DNA of 5,014 nt from an uncultured Blautia sp. (GTDB lineage: Bacteria > Bacillota > Clostridia > Lachnospirales > Lachnospiraceae): positions 1-5,014 of the forward strand of contig CAKROW010000121.1 in assembly GCA_934373235.1 (NCBI GenBank), read 5' to 3'. Under the pieces are notes generated by a model. That model did not search any database. It had not been told where the DNA came from and saw nothing but the letters and a program-made list of their open reading frames with translations. Of this stretch, positions 4,199-5,014 are shown in pieces. The position numbers and the translations under genes were made by a program. Every line of letters begins with the position of its first letter. Within the stretch, counting starts at the first letter, position 1.

Positions 4199-5014
4199 AC
4201 TGAAACGATACTTAATATTTCTGGTGGGACTGTTTGTAAACTCCCTGGGAGTCAGTCTGATCACCAAGGCAAACCTGGGAACTTCACCGATCTCATCAAT
4301 TCCCTATGTATTAAGCCTGAATTTTCTATTCACACTTGGAAACTTTACCATCTTTTTCAGCATCTTTCTGATCGTGCTGCAGCTGCTCATCCTGAGAAAG
4401 AACTTTAAACTGGAGCACATCCTTCAGATTCCGGTATCTATCATATTTGGATATTTTATCGATCTCACCATGATCCTTTTTTCCTGGGTCAATCCGGAAG
4501 CGTATGTCATGAAGATCGTATACCTGCTCATCGGATGTCTGATCCTTGGCGTAGGAGTATATATGGAAGTCCTGGCAGACGTTGTCATGCTTCCAGGAGA
4601 ATCCTTTGTCCGCGCCATCGTCCTCACATGGAAAACAAACTTCGGAACAACCAAGATCTGCTTTGACGTGTCCATGGCAGTGATCGCTGCAGTACTTTCC
4701 TTCGTATTTGCAGGAAGACTGGATGGCGTGAGAGAAGGTACTGTCATTGCAGCCCTTCTGGTAGGTTTTATTGCCAGACTCATCGGAAAGAAATTTACAT
4801 TCCTGAAAGATATGATCTTCCCGAAAACAGAATCAGCAGAAAGCGAGAGCAAAGCAAACGAGCAGACAACAGGAACTTATGGAAAAAATGTCATCGCCAT
4901 TGGAAGACAGTTCGGAAGTGGTGGCCACGATATGGGCAAGGCACTTGCAGAAAAACTGGGTTACGATTTCTATGATGCAGAGATCATCCAGATGACAGCA
5001 GGAACCACAGGCTA
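4191..5014 (+). CDS. DUF6198/YczE-like membrane domain fused to cytidylate kinase-like domain (partial)
   Basis: The frame is open to the window end: 274 codons plus 2 bases. The start ATG 4191 overlaps the marR stop (ATGGATAA), with AAGGGGGAG (4176-4184) as ribosome binding site. Residues 1-200 form a membrane domain with about six segments (roughly 7-25, 47-68, 76-98, 106-127, 158-174, 183-199). Its KANLGTSPISSIPYVLS motif (26-42) is typical of the YitT/YczE/DUF6198 group, whose transport role is unproven. A polar linker rich in Glu, Ser and Thr (about 205-230) leads to NVIAIGRQFGSGGHDMGKAL (233-252). This is the P-loop of the cytidylate-kinase-like family (Cytidylate_kin2), followed by EKLGYDFYDAEII (254-266). 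The kinase-like part should bind a nucleotide at the cytoplasmic face; whether it phosphorylates CMP or senses nucleotides is unknown. Downstream catalytic residues are outside the window. Expression is probably controlled by the MarR protein. Confidence 0.85.
   Translation, partial: MDKLKRYLIFLVGLFVNSLGVSLITKANLGTSPISSIPYVLSLNFLFTLGNFTIFFSIFLIVLQLLILRKNFKLEHILQIPVSIIFGYFIDLTMILFSWVNPEAYVMKIVYLLIGCLILGVGVYMEVLADVVMLPGESFVRAIVLTWKTNFGTTKICFDVSMAVIAAVLSFVFAGRLDGVREGTVIAALLVGFIARLIGKKFTFLKDMIFPKTESAESESKANEQTTGTYGKNVIAIGRQFGSGGHDMGKALAEKLGYDFYDAEIIQMTAGTTG

Noticed and set aside
4424..4852. 142-codon antisense frame over the membrane-kinase fusion
   Set aside because: The + strand frame here is continuous with clear membrane segments and a P-loop. 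The antisense product is Ser/Thr/Arg-rich and shows no domain or convincing ribosome binding site.

Overview
The window looks like chromosomal DNA of a low-to-moderate GC Gram-positive anaerobe of the Clostridia, most likely Lachnospiraceae. This rests on the 23S rRNA tail, AGGAGG-type ribosome binding sites, the ECF sigma/DUF4179 gene pair, the group II-type ECF vitamin S component and the MarR + DUF6198/cytidylate-kinase-like pair. It is an inference; no species call is possible from the sequence alone. All genes read on the + strand.

Region by region. (1) Positions 1-37 are the last bases of a 23S rRNA gene. They are followed by about 275 bases of non-coding, hairpin-rich trailer (38-313) without a recognisable 5S rRNA or tRNA, closed by a strong intrinsic terminator and a second U-tailed hairpin (314-377). 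(2) Positions 405-2677 hold a two-gene operon: an ECF-type RNA polymerase sigma factor with a TTG start, then, 7 bases later, a single-pass membrane protein of the DUF4179 anti-sigma type. A TGAAAC...CATCTAAT candidate ECF promoter and a perfect 12-bp palindrome lie upstream, suggesting autoregulation. (3) A 197-bp AT-rich intergenic region (2678-2874) carries repeated GTAATAA/TTATTAC elements, a candidate promoter and a possible ribosome-binding-site-masking sequence. It precedes an S component of an ECF-type (energy-coupling factor) micronutrient transporter, ending in a strong terminator. (4) Positions 3652-5014 hold a textbook sigma-A promoter whose -10 is embedded in a 16+16-bp inverted repeat, then a MarR-family repressor gene. 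Overlapping that gene by 8 bases is a gene that runs off the window: a DUF6198/YczE-like membrane domain fused to a cytidylate-kinase-like P-loop domain.

How it may work together: the sigma factor and its membrane partner form a self-contained envelope-signal switch. The S component probably works with an EcfA/A'/T module encoded elsewhere. The MarR protein probably represses its own promoter and thus the membrane-kinase fusion. The least explained items are that fusion, the structured rRNA trailer, and the repeat-rich leader of the S-component gene.
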